A stretch of 64,000 nucleotides of DNA, from the NCBI GenBank assembly GCA_030680405.1, contig JAUXVT010000049.1, forward strand, positions 1 through 64,000, in the 5' to 3' direction. Every line of letters starts with the position of its first letter. Positions within the stretch are counted from its first letter, which is position 1. Below are positions 48,115 to 58,107 of the stretch, piece after piece. The stretch is from Thiobacillus sp. (GTDB lineage: Bacteria; Pseudomonadota; Gammaproteobacteria; Burkholderiales; Thiobacillaceae). A model generated the notes under the pieces. That model did no database searches and was not told the origin of the DNA. It saw only the letters and a list, made by a program, of their open reading frames with translations. Position numbers and translations under genes: made by a program.

Positions 48115-49071
48115 ATGTCTGCCGATCTCGCGCAGCAACTGCTGCTTAAAACGCTGCTGCCCTTGTTCCTGCTGATCGCCGCGGGCGCTATCTGGCCGCG
48201 CTGGCAAACGGGCATTTCCATCGTCGGCCTGCGCGGCGAGATCAATCGGCTGGTGCTGAATTTTTTTGCGCCCATGCTTTTTTTTGCGGCAGGCGCGGCC
48301 GCCACCGTCGACCTCAGCCTGCTGCAAGTGCCCCTGATTCTGGGCGCGGCCACGCTGTTCGGCCTCGCGCTGGCCACGCTGGCGCTGTTCGCCACCCCGC
48401 TCGGGCACGGCCTGTCGCGGCCGCAGCGCGGCGCCATCATGCTGGCGTCCGGCTTCGGCAACGTGCTGTTCTTCGGCTATCCCTTCCTCACCACGGTGTA
48501 CGGCGAATCGGGCGCGCGCTATCCCTTCTTCGCCGACATGCTCGCCACCACGCCGCTGGTGTGGTCGCTCGGCGTGTGGATCGCCTTCCGCTGCGGAAAG
48601 CACACCGAGCACGCCTCCTTCCTGTCGATGTGGCTAAAATTGCCGCCGGTATGGGGGTTCGCCGCCGGCATCACGGTCAACCTCTCGGGTGCGGCGCTCG
48701 ACCCGTTGGTGGAAGCCGCGCGCTGGGCCGGCAGCCCGACTATTCCCCTGATGCTGTTCGTGCTCGGCCTGACCATTCCCTGGCACGACCTGCGCCCGCA
48801 AAAGGCCGTCGCCGTGGCGCTTCTCATCAAGCTGGCGCTGATGCCGCTGCTGGCACTCGGCATCGCGCTGGCATGGCCGGGCAAGCTCACCGAGCCGGGC
48901 GAGGCGGCGGTACTGGAAGCCGCCATGCCGACCATGGTGATGGTGATTGCGCTGGCCGACCGGTTTGGACTGGATACCCGTCTGGCGGGCCTCATCATGG
49001 GCTGGTCAACGCTGGTGGGATTGGTTACGCTGCCATTCTGGCTTGTCGTCGTGAAAGGGTTCGCATCATGA
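48115..49071 (+). CDS. AEC-family permease
   Basis: About ten membrane helices over 318 residues, in two five-helix halves. FFAPMLFF and the second-half FVLGLTIPWHDLRP and EAAMPTMVMVIALADRFGLD fit the AEC (auxin efflux carrier-like) permeases. The substrate may be an organic acid. It overlaps the next gene by ATGA, which points to a shared substrate pathway. Confidence 0.8.
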   Translation: MSADLAQQLLLKTLLPLFLLIAAGAIWPRWQTGISIVGLRGEINRLVLNFFAPMLFFAAGAAATVDLSLLQVPLILGAATLFGLALATLALFATPLGHGLSRPQRGAIMLASGFGNVLFFGYPFLTTVYGESGARYPFFADMLATTPLVWSLGVWIAFRCGKHTEHASFLSMWLKLPPVWGFAAGITVNLSGAALDPLVEAARWAGSPTIPLMLFVLGLTIPWHDLRPQKAVAVALLIKLALMPLLALGIALAWPGKLTEPGEAAVLEAAMPTMVMVIALADRFGLDTRLAGLIMGWSTLVGLVTLPFWLVVVKGFAS

Positions 49072-49946
49072 AAATCGGATTCATCGGAAGCGGCATCATG
49101 GGCCGCCCCATGGCGGAAAACCTGCTGCGCGCCGGCCATCAACTGTTCGTCTACGGACGCCGCTTCGACCGCCTCGAACCGATGCTGGTCGCCGGCGCAC
49201 TCGGCAAGGGCACGCCTGCCGAAGTCACCGCCGAGGCCGACATCAGCTTCACCGTCGTCTCCGACACCACCGACGTCGAACAGATCATCCTCGGCGACCG
49301 CGGCATGGTGCACGGCGCCAGGCCCGGCCACACCATCGTCGACATGAGCACCGTGTCGCCCGCCGCCACCCGCCGCATCGCTGCCGCCCTGGCCGAACGC
49401 GGCGTGCACATGCTCGACGCCCCGGTGTCGGGCGGCGAGACCGGCGCAAAGGAAGGCACGCTGTCGATCATGGTCGGCGGCGAAGCGCCGATCTTCGAGA
49501 AAGTGCGTCCGCTGTTCGAAATCCTCGGCGAGAACATCGTCCATGTCGGCGGCCACGGCGCGGGCCAGGTTGTCAAATGCTGCAACCAGATCGTCGTCGG
49601 CCTCACCTTCGAGGGTGTGGCGGAAGCGATCCTCTTGGCGCGGCGCAACGGCGTCGACCCGGTCAAGATGCGCGAGGCGCTCATGGGCGGCTTCGCCGGC
49701 AGCCGCATCCTCGAAGTCCACGGCCAGCGCATGCTCGACTCCAACTACAAGCCCGGCTTCAAGGTCAAGCTGCACCACAAGGACATGGCCATCGTCATGG
49801 ACAACGCGCAGGAAACCGCCACCCCCCTGCCCGGCGCCGCGCTAATCGCGCAGCAGATGAACGCGCTGATGGGTGCCGGCGACAGCGAACTCGATTCCTC
49901 GGCCATCATGCGCGCGCTGGAGCGGCTGGTCGGCGAGGGAAAATGA
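49068..49946 (+). CDS. Beta-hydroxyacid dehydrogenase (GarR/GlxR/HIBADH family)
   Basis: The 292-residue NAD(P)-dependent enzyme begins with the Rossmann loop IGFIGSGIMGRPMAENL, carries DAPVSGGETGAKEGTLSIMVGG for substrate binding and has the catalytic Lys in GQVVKCCNQI. Tartronate semialdehyde reductase is a candidate activity. Coupled by ATGA to genes on both sides. Confidence 0.88.
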   Translation: MKIGFIGSGIMGRPMAENLLRAGHQLFVYGRRFDRLEPMLVAGALGKGTPAEVTAEADISFTVVSDTTDVEQIILGDRGMVHGARPGHTIVDMSTVSPAATRRIAAALAERGVHMLDAPVSGGETGAKEGTLSIMVGGEAPIFEKVRPLFEILGENIVHVGGHGAGQVVKCCNQIVVGLTFEGVAEAILLARRNGVDPVKMREALMGGFAGSRILEVHGQRMLDSNYKPGFKVKLHHKDMAIVMDNAQETATPLPGAALIAQQMNALMGAGDSELDSSAIMRALERLVGEGK

Positions 49947-50296
49947 GCGCCAAAGAGCGCATCGTCTTCCTCGACCGCGCAGCACTGGGCGGCGACGACC
50001 TGCCCATCCCCGACTTCGACCACAACTGGAGCGAATACCCCGCCACCGAAGCGGCCGACATCGTACCGCGCCTGTTCTGGGCCACCACCGCCATCACCCA
50101 CGCCTGCCCGATCGATGCCGACAGCCTCGGCCAGCTGCACAAGCTCACCCGCATCGTCGTTACCGGTCCTGCTGTTGTCAATGCAGAAGCGTGCGAGGCG
50201 CGCGGGGTTGTGGTGCGACATTTGCCCGCGAGTGACACACCGGGGCAGGCGCTGATCGGGCTGCTTGAAGGGCTGATCGACCAAGGCAAACGCTAG
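49943..50296 (+). CDS. Stand-alone N-terminal domain of a D-2-hydroxyacid dehydrogenase
   Basis: The 117 residues resemble only the first part of D-isomer hydroxyacid dehydrogenases: MSAKERIVFLDRAALGGDD, WSEYPATEAADIV, LTRIVVTGPAVVNAEACEARGV. The Rossmann NAD-binding domain that should follow is absent and the protein stops after GLLEGLIDQGKR. It could be a decayed gene or an adaptor. The frame is intact and coupled to the dehydrogenase before it (ATGA). Confidence 0.65.
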   Translation: MSAKERIVFLDRAALGGDDLPIPDFDHNWSEYPATEAADIVPRLFWATTAITHACPIDADSLGQLHKLTRIVVTGPAVVNAEACEARGVVVRHLPASDTPGQALIGLLEGLIDQGKR

Positions 50297-50322
50297 AACA
50301 TGCGGCGCTACGCAGCCTGTAG

Positions 50323-52105
<1,783 letters not shown>

Positions 52106-52131
52106 GCCGGTACGCCTGCTAGGCTGACAGC

Positions 52132-53040
52132 ATGAAGCCGGCCCCCGTTTCCTCCCCGCGCAGCATCATGGTCATCGGCGCTGCCAGCGGTGCCGGCGCG
52201 CCCGACCCGGCCTGCGCCGAGGGGCCGGATGCCCTGCGCCGCTACCGGGTGTTTCATGACACGCCGCTGCAGCATGTGGCGTGGGACGCGATCCTTCGCG
52301 TGCCGCGCGAAGCGGCGGACACGCCGCTGCATGCCGTCGTGGCGCTCGGCGCGCGGCTGGCCGCGGAAGTGGAAACCGTTCTGCAGGCGGGCCATTTTCC
52401 GCTGGTGGTGGGCGGCGACCATTCCTGCGCCATCGGCACCTGGAGCGGCGTGCATCGCGCGCTTCAGCAAAAGGGGCCGGTCGGCCTGATCTGGATCGAC
52501 GCCCACATGGACAGCCACACCTTCGCCACCACGCCGAGCGGGCAGATTCACGGCATGCCGCTGGCCTGCCTGCTCGGCCACGGCGAGGCGGCGCTCACCG
52601 CGATCGACGGCCCCGAAGCCAAGCTGCACCCCGAATACGTGTGCCTGATCGGCGTGCGCAGTTACGAGGCAGGCGAGGCCGCGCTGCTGCACCGCTTGGG
52701 CGTGCGGGTGTTCAACATGGATGAAATCCACCGGCGCGGACTGGCCGAAGTATTCGACGAGGCGCTGGCCATCGTGCGGCACGGCACTTCGGGTTTCGGT
52801 GTGAGCGTGGATCTGGATGCGCTCGACCCCGAGGAGGAGCCGGGCGTGGGCACGCCGGTGCCCGGCGGCCTGCGCCGCGCCGAACTCGCCGCCGCCCTGT
52901 CCCACCTGCGCGGCGACCCGGCCTTCGTGGCGATGGAAATTGTCGAGTACAACCCGCGGCGGGATCGCGGGCACGCCACCGCCGACGCCGCGGGCGCGCT
53001 GGTCGGTGCCATCACGCCGCTTCAGGCAGGCACTGAATAA
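52132..53040 (+). CDS. rocF: Arginase-family ureohydrolase
   Basis: The 302-residue manganese enzyme has the metal motifs VGGDHSCAIGTW, IWIDAHMDSHT and SVDLDALDP. It hydrolyses arginine or a related guanidino compound. Agmatinase and formimidoylglutamase are alternatives, and the sequence does not decide. It lies 26 bases after gabD. Confidence 0.85.
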   Translation: MKPAPVSSPRSIMVIGAASGAGAPDPACAEGPDALRRYRVFHDTPLQHVAWDAILRVPREAADTPLHAVVALGARLAAEVETVLQAGHFPLVVGGDHSCAIGTWSGVHRALQQKGPVGLIWIDAHMDSHTFATTPSGQIHGMPLACLLGHGEAALTAIDGPEAKLHPEYVCLIGVRSYEAGEAALLHRLGVRVFNMDEIHRRGLAEVFDEALAIVRHGTSGFGVSVDLDALDPEEEPGVGTPVPGGLRRAELAAALSHLRGDPAFVAMEIVEYNPRRDRGHATADAAGALVGAITPLQAGTE

Positions 53041-53048
53041 ACATTTCT

Positions 53049-53154
53049 CCTGTCATTGCGAGCACCCTGAAGGGCATCAACTCAGCGAGGAAATCCAGTG
53101 TGTTGGTGCGGCAGACATTCTGGATTGCCGCGTCGCTACGCTCCTCGCAACGAC
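53049..53154. repeat. TCATTGCGAG-type palindromic repeat
   Basis: A left arm begins TGTCATTGCGAG and ends AAATCCAG. The right arm starts CTGGATTGCCGCG and ends CTCCTCGCAACGAC. The arms form a long imperfect hairpin with about 12 extra bases in the left arm. Similar palindromes (TCATTGCGAG...GCAATCCAG) occur in many bacterial genomes, from general knowledge. Confidence 0.7.
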
Positions 53155-53181
53155 CATTTAATAAGCCCCGGCCGGCAGCGC

Positions 53182-54543
53182 CTATTCGAACTCCATCGCC
53201 CGATACACCCGCCCGGCGTTGCTGCGCGCGAGTTCGTCTGCGGTGTGCAGGTGCAGGTAGGCCGACTGGTCGACCTTGTAGGCATCGTCGAGCGAGCCGC
53301 CATTCTTGATGACTTCGGCCACTTTTTCGCGCAGGTGCACCAAGTAGTCGCGCGTCCACTTGCGCACCGTCGCCATGTCGGTCGGTCCGCCGTGGCCGGG
53401 GATGACGATTTGCGCGCCGAGCGCCTCGAACTTGCCCCAGGTCTCGATCCACTTGGCGGTGTCGGTGTCTTCGAAGATGGGCAACATGCGCACGTGGAAG
53501 GCGGTGTCGCCAGCGATCACCAGCTTTTTCTCGGGCAGCCACACCATGGTGTCGCCGTGGCTGTGCGAGGAGCCCAGGTGCAGGATCTGTAGGTTCCATG
53601 AACCCATTTTCAGGTCGAGCCGGTCATCGTAGAGCTTGTCCGGCATGACGAATTCGGTTTTGAACGCCTTGTCGCGTGCGCGGCTGCGCATGACCTCCAG
53701 CGAATCGTAGCCGGTCTTTTCCATGTACGCCGCGGTGTCGCGGTGCGCGATGATGGTGACGCCCTGTTCCTTCCAGTATTTGGAGCCGAGCATGGCGTGG
53801 CCCTGGCTGTTTTCCAGCACCACGTATTTGACCGGCTGCGCGGTGCGCTTCTTGATCTCCTCGTGCAAGCTTTGCGCCAGCAGGTAGTTGTCGCCGGCGT
53901 TCACCACCAGCACGCCGTCGTCGGTGATAACGAAGGACAGGTTGTTGTTGTGGCCGGAATTTTCGTAGGTGCCCGGCGCGGTGGCGCCGATCGCCGACCA
54001 CACGCCGGGAATGACTTCCTGCGGCAGGTCGTAGAGGAAGGATGCCGGCGCCTTGTCGAGTTGCAGGGTGGGCAGGCCGGCGCGCTTCCAGTTGAAGAAG
54101 CCGTCGCGGTAGTTCTTGACGTTGGTGTAGCCGAGCTTGATGAGCGTGTCGACGGCCAGCGGACTGCGCTGGCTGACGCCGCAATAGACGACGATGGGCG
54201 TGGCCTTGTCCGGCACCGCCGCCTCGATCTGGAATTCCAGCCAACCGCGCGCGATATTGAAGAAGCGCGGCGCATCGATATAGCCCGACAGAGTCAGCTC
54301 GGCCGGGGTGCGCACATCGATCACCACGGTTCCCGGCTGTGCCTTCAGTTGTGCCAGCAGGCCCGCCGTGTCGAGCTGCGGCACCCGCGCATTTACCGCG
54401 TCGAGCTGGCTTTGCGCAGCCTGCGTCGTCGAGGGCGCTTCGGGAGGGGGAAGGACGATGGCGGACAGGTTTTGCGCCTGCGCCGCGGCGCTCAGCAGCA
54501 TTGCAACGGGGAGCAGGGCACGCAGAAAAAGGGCGGGGCTCAT
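53182..54543 (-). CDS. Periplasmic rhodanese plus MBL-fold protein (SoxH-like)
   Basis: A signal peptide (ALLPVAMLLSAAAQAQ) is followed by a rhodanese domain (about residues 60-170) with the active-site CGVSQRS, and an MBL domain (about 190-450) with the metal-binding SSHSHGDTMVW and VIPGHGGPTD. Related proteins in sulfur bacteria (SoxH-type) fit sulfur chemistry in the periplasm. ATG at 54543 has AAGGAGA at the right spacing and leaves the signal peptide intact. Confidence 0.84.
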   Translation of the reverse strand: MSPALFLRALLPVAMLLSAAAQAQNLSAIVLPPPEAPSTTQAAQSQLDAVNARVPQLDTAGLLAQLKAQPGTVVIDVRTPAELTLSGYIDAPRFFNIARGWLEFQIEAAVPDKATPIVVYCGVSQRSPLAVDTLIKLGYTNVKNYRDGFFNWKRAGLPTLQLDKAPASFLYDLPQEVIPGVWSAIGATAPGTYENSGHNNNLSFVITDDGVLVVNAGDNYLLAQSLHEEIKKRTAQPVKYVVLENSQGHAMLGSKYWKEQGVTIIAHRDTAAYMEKTGYDSLEVMRSRARDKAFKTEFVMPDKLYDDRLDLKMGSWNLQILHLGSSHSHGDTMVWLPEKKLVIAGDTAFHVRMLPIFEDTDTAKWIETWGKFEALGAQIVIPGHGGPTDMATVRKWTRDYLVHLREKVAEVIKNGGSLDDAYKVDQSAYLHLHTADELARSNAGRVYRAMEFE

Positions 54544-54576
54544 GTCAGTCTCCTTTTGTTTTTGCAAGGAACGCAA

Positions 54577-55215
54577 TCAGTCTGACGCCATGCCGACGAA
54601 GGGGTTCTCACGACGTTCGTGTCCGAAAGTGGACATCGCGCCGTGCCCCGGTACGAAGCGCACGTCGTCACCGAGTGGGAACAGCTTTTCGCGGATGGCG
54701 GCCAGCAGCGCCGCATGGTCGCCGCGCGGGAAATCGGTGCGGCCGATCGAGCCCTTGAACAGCACGTCGCCGACGAAGGCGAGCCGCGCCTCCGGCTGGA
54801 AAAACACCACGTGGCCTGGAGTGTGGCCGGGGCAGTGCAGCACGTCGAAATGGATCGAACCCACGTCGACCCGGTCGCCGTCATTCAGCCACTGGTCGGG
54901 GGTGAACGCCAGCGCGGGCGGAAAGCCGAACAGTTCGGCCTGCTGCGGCAGGATGTCGAGCCAGAACTGCTCTTCGCGCTGCGGGCCGATGATGGGGATG
55001 CCCAGCGCATCGCGCAGTTCCACCGCCGCGCCGACGTGGTCGAGGTGGCCGTGGGTGAGCAGGATGCTTTGCAGGGTGAGTCCGCGCCGGGCCACTTCCG
55101 CCAGCAGACGCTCCGCCTCGCCGCCGGGATCGATCAGCGCCGCGCGGCCCGCTTCGTCCCACACCAGCGAGCAGTTTTGTTGATACGGGGTGACGGGGAG
55201 GATGGTAAATTCCAT
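54577..55215 (-). CDS. MBL-fold hydrolase (glyoxalase II-like)
   Basis: A 212-residue metallo-hydrolase. LTHGHLDHVG is the metal motif, with further ligands in CPGHTPGHV, FVGDVLFKGSIG and FVPGHG. It resembles YcbL or persulfide dioxygenase/glyoxalase II proteins; the substrate is unknown. The ATG at 55215 (MEFTILPV) is chosen; the neighbouring divergent gene starts 25 bases away. Confidence 0.83.
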   Translation of the reverse strand: MEFTILPVTPYQQNCSLVWDEAGRAALIDPGGEAERLLAEVARRGLTLQSILLTHGHLDHVGAAVELRDALGIPIIGPQREEQFWLDILPQQAELFGFPPALAFTPDQWLNDGDRVDVGSIHFDVLHCPGHTPGHVVFFQPEARLAFVGDVLFKGSIGRTDFPRGDHAALLAAIREKLFPLGDDVRFVPGHGAMSTFGHERRENPFVGMASD

Positions 55216-55240
55216 GCACGCCATTATCCCGTTAAATTCC

Positions 55241-55879
55241 ATGCCCGCACCTGACGCCCTGTTGCTGATTTCCACCCACTGCCCGCACTGCCCGGCGATG
55301 CTGTCCGCACTCGCCGACCTGGTCAAACAGGGCACGCTCGGCCGGCTGGAGGCAGTCAACCTGGAGCAGCATCCCGAGGTGGGACAAACCCTGGGGGTGC
55401 GCTCGGTGCCGTGGGTCAGGATTGGCCGCATCGAACTTACCGGCATGCATAGCAAGGCCGAACTCGCGGAGTGGGCGGCCAAGGCCGACAGCGAGGCGGG
55501 GATGGCCGATTACTTCCATATGCTGCTGAAGGAAGGCCAGTTGCCGCGCGCGCAGGCGATGATCGAGGCCGACCCCGCCCTGCTGGCGGCGGTGCTGCCC
55601 ATCGTCGGCAACGTGGACGCCAGCCTCAACGTGCGGCTGGGCGCCGGCGCGCTGCTGGAGGAATTCGCCGCAAGCGACACCCTGCGCGCGCTGCTGCCGC
55701 GCCTGGGCGAACTGTCGCAGCATGCCGAGGCGCGGGTGCGGGCAGATGCCTGTCATTATCTTGGACTGGCCAGGGATGCCGCTGCGCGCCCATGGCTGGA
55801 CACTCGTCTGACAGACGAGTGTCCCGACGTGCGCGAGATCGCGGCAGAGAGCCTGGATAAGCTGCCGCCCCAAGCGTAA
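55241..55879 (+). CDS. Thioredoxin-fold and HEAT-like repeat fusion
   Basis: About 212 residues. The N-terminal part (residues 1-70) has a CPHC redox motif (STHCPHCPAM) and the later cis-Pro SVPW, typical of thioredoxin-like domains. The C-terminal half has HEAT-like helical repeats (ALLPRLGELSQHAEARVRAD and DVREIAAESLDKL). ATG at 55241 is preferred, and another at 55214 is possible. Function unknown. Confidence 0.7.
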   Translation: MPAPDALLLISTHCPHCPAMLSALADLVKQGTLGRLEAVNLEQHPEVGQTLGVRSVPWVRIGRIELTGMHSKAELAEWAAKADSEAGMADYFHMLLKEGQLPRAQAMIEADPALLAAVLPIVGNVDASLNVRLGAGALLEEFAASDTLRALLPRLGELSQHAEARVRADACHYLGLARDAAARPWLDTRLTDECPDVREIAAESLDKLPPQA

Positions 55880-55938
55880 CCATGGATCGCAGGGCGGGCT
55901 GGCCTGACACCCCCTTCAGTGCTACAGTTCCACGTGCA

Positions 55939-55966
55939 CCGCCCGGGCTTCGCACCGGGCGGTTTT
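55939..55966 (+). terminator. Rho-independent terminator upstream of rnk
   Basis: CCGCCCGG, an eight-base loop, CCGGGCGG, then TTTT. It terminates the thioredoxin-HEAT gene before rnk. Confidence 0.85.
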
Positions 55967-55995
55967 CATTTTGCGCTTTGATGCAGGAGCACCCC

Positions 55996-56412
55996 ATGGA
56001 AATCACCAATCGACCCGCCATTATCGTATCCGAGCGCGATCTGGAACGCCTCGAAGCGATGCTCGCCACGCTGCCGGACAGCCAGCCCAGCGCGGATGCG
56101 CTGCGCGGCGAACTCGATCGCGCGCGCATCGCCCGCTCCGAGGAGATGCCGGCCGATGTCGTCACCATGAATTCGCGTACCCGCTTTGTGGTCGAGACCG
56201 CCGGTAAAGAAGTGGAAATGACGCTGGTTTATCCGCGCGACTTCACCGGTGCGCCAAGCCAGCTGTCGGTGATGGCGCCGGCAGGCATTGCCGTGCTCGG
56301 TCTCACGGTCGGCCAGCACGTCGAATGGGTGGTGCCAGGCGGGCAAGGCGTGCGTGCGCGCATCGTCGAGGTCACCTACCAACCCGAACGCACAGGCGAT
56401 TACACGCTTTAA
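55996..56412 (+). CDS. rnk: Rnk, GreA/B-like nucleoside diphosphate kinase regulator
   Basis: A 138-residue protein with an N-terminal coiled-coil-like segment (DLERLEAMLATLPD) and a GreA/GreB C-terminal domain (VYPRDFTGAPSQLSVMAPAG and ALGL-type VLGLTVGQHVEW). AGGAG precedes the ATG. Rnk binds RNA polymerase but lacks the long Gre antiparallel coiled coil. Confidence 0.86.
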   Translation: MEITNRPAIIVSERDLERLEAMLATLPDSQPSADALRGELDRARIARSEEMPADVVTMNSRTRFVVETAGKEVEMTLVYPRDFTGAPSQLSVMAPAGIAVLGLTVGQHVEWVVPGGQGVRARIVEVTYQPERTGDYTL

Positions 56413-56468
56413 CGCCGCACGGGATCTCACCCCGCCCCGCGCGATCCCCCCATCCAACCCTGCGCTTC

Positions 56469-57359
56469 ATGTCCGTCCCCGTCGCCTATCTCGGCGTCAT
56501 CCTCATCTGGTCGACCACGCCGCTCGCCATTCAATGGAGCGCGCAGGGAGCGAGTTTCAGCTTCGCGGTGATGGCGCGGATGCTGATCGGGCTGGCGATC
56601 TGCCTTCTGCTGCTGCGCGCCACCCGCACCGCGTTTCCGTTCACCCCGGCCGCACGGCGGCTTTACGCGATCAGTGGCCTGTCGATGTTCGTGGCGATGC
56701 TACTCACGTACTGGGGCGCGCTGCATATTCCGTCGGGGCTGATTTCGGTCATCTTCGGGCTGTCGCCGCTGGTCACCGGCGTGTTCGCCGCGCTGTGGCT
56801 GAGTGAGCGCACGCTTACGCCAATCCGCATTGCGGGTCTGGCGTTGGCGTTGGTCGGACTGTGGCTCATCTTCGGCCAGCCGTGGCCGGGCGATGGCCAA
56901 GCCACGCTCGGCATGCTCGCCGTGGTGGCGGGCATGACCGCGCAGGCACTGGGGCTGGTGTGGATCAAACGGCTAAACCTGCGCGCCTCCGCGCTCGCCA
57001 TCACCACCGGTTCACTCGGCGTCGCTGTCCCCTGCTTCGTGCTGGCCTGGGCGGTGGCCGATTCCGCGCAACTGCCGCCTGATACCACGCTGCGCGCCAG
57101 CGCGGCCATCGTCTATCTCGGTGTACTGGGGTCGGTGGTGGGCTTCACGCTGTATTACTACGTGATCAAGCATCTGGATGCCGGACGCGTTGCACTGATC
57201 ACGCTAGTCACCCCCGTCACCGCGTTGTTGTTGGGGCAGACGCTCAACGCCGAATTCATACCGGCCAGCGGCTGGGCGGGCATCGCGCTCATCGGCGCGG
57301 GACTGCTGCTGTACGAATGGCAGGCGCTGCGGCAATTGCGGCAGCCGGCTATTTCTTGA
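56469..57359 (+). CDS. EamA/DMT-family transporter
   Basis: Ten predicted helices in two EamA repeats, 296 residues. Begins VAYLGVILIWSTTPLAIQW and has the second-repeat signature GLSPLVTGVFAALWLSE, both typical of drug/metabolite exporters. Substrate unknown. Its 3' end overlaps the convergent zinc ribbon gene by 11 bases. Confidence 0.86.
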   Translation: MSVPVAYLGVILIWSTTPLAIQWSAQGASFSFAVMARMLIGLAICLLLLRATRTAFPFTPAARRLYAISGLSMFVAMLLTYWGALHIPSGLISVIFGLSPLVTGVFAALWLSERTLTPIRIAGLALALVGLWLIFGQPWPGDGQATLGMLAVVAGMTAQALGLVWIKRLNLRASALAITTGSLGVAVPCFVLAWAVADSAQLPPDTTLRASAAIVYLGVLGSVVGFTLYYYVIKHLDAGRVALITLVTPVTALLLGQTLNAEFIPASGWAGIALIGAGLLLYEWQALRQLRQPAIS

Positions 57360-57738
57360 ACAGGTCGTCGAGCGAAGCGGGTGGCGCAGGCTTGGCGGAT
57401 TCGCCGCCGCCGGGTTGATCTGCGCCGGCCTGATTCGCGCCGGCTTGGATTACAAACAGGGCATCCAGCGCACCTCGGCTGACCTGCGCCATCGCTGCGC
57501 CGCCGCCCCGATAGGCTTCCGGCCGCGGCACGAACCAGTCGCAATCGTTGACGCGGGTCTTGTCGGCGACACGTTCGGCCGCCAGTTCGCGGCACTGGCC
57601 GGCGCGGTGGGCATCATAGTGACGGCACATTTTGCACACGTGCAGCTCGGCACGGCAGCTGGGACAGGTTTCGCGGCGCGACAGCGGCAGCAGCATGCCG
57701 GCCAGGCTGGCGCCGCATTTCCAGCATTGCAGGCTCAT
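57349..57738 (-). CDS. Small zinc-ribbon protein
   Basis: 129 residues with a zinc ribbon set: QCWKCGASL, ETCPSCRAEL and VCKMCRHY (three CxxC pairs), then CDWFVPRPEAY and a low-complexity tail with Ala, Gly, Pro. Function unknown. The ATG overlaps the DUF2237 stop by 4 bases. Confidence 0.72.
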   Translation of the reverse strand: MSLQCWKCGASLAGMLLPLSRRETCPSCRAELHVCKMCRHYDAHRAGQCRELAAERVADKTRVNDCDWFVPRPEAYRGGGAAMAQVSRGALDALFVIQAGANQAGADQPGGGESAKPAPPASLDDLFKK

Positions 57739-58106
57739 GGGATCTGGAGTGCGTGATATTGCAGGTCGGCCAGCGCCACATGGCGCAGCGCGCTCGCATG
57801 GGTGGCGTCAAGGATCACCGGCGGCGCGACGCCGGCTTCGGCCGCGTCCAGCCAGCGCAGCGCGCACACGCACCAGCGGTCGCCAGGCTTCAAACCCGGG
57901 AAATCGTATTCCGGCACCGGGGTGACGAGGTCGTTGCCGCGCTGCAGCGAATAGGCGAGAAACGCCTCGGTCATCTGCGCGCACACGGTGTGGCTGCCGA
58001 TGTCCTGCGGCCCGGTATGGCAGACACCATCGCGGACAAAACCGGTCATCGGCGACACGCTGCACACCTGCAACGGGCTGCCTAAAACATTACGCGCATC
58101 GCTCAC
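57735..58106 (-). CDS. DUF2237 protein
   Basis: 123 residues. Conserved parts are ARNVLGSPLQVCSVSPMTGF, GSHTVCAQMT and GDRWCVCALRWLDA; together they match DUF2237 (COG3651). GTG at 58106 is taken because AGGAG lies 6 bases upstream and the reading begins VSDARNVLG. One base after mltB. Confidence 0.85.
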   Translation of the reverse strand: MSDARNVLGSPLQVCSVSPMTGFVRDGVCHTGPQDIGSHTVCAQMTEAFLAYSLQRGNDLVTPVPEYDFPGLKPGDRWCVCALRWLDAAEAGVAPPVILDATHASALRHVALADLQYHALQIP

Positions 58107-58107
58107 G

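Noticed and set aside
55207..55244. A repeated TAAATTCCATGC at 55207 and 55233 as a regulatory pair.
   Set aside because: Only two short copies about 26 bases apart were seen, and they coincide with start codons of divergent genes. Small duplication is sufficient to explain it.
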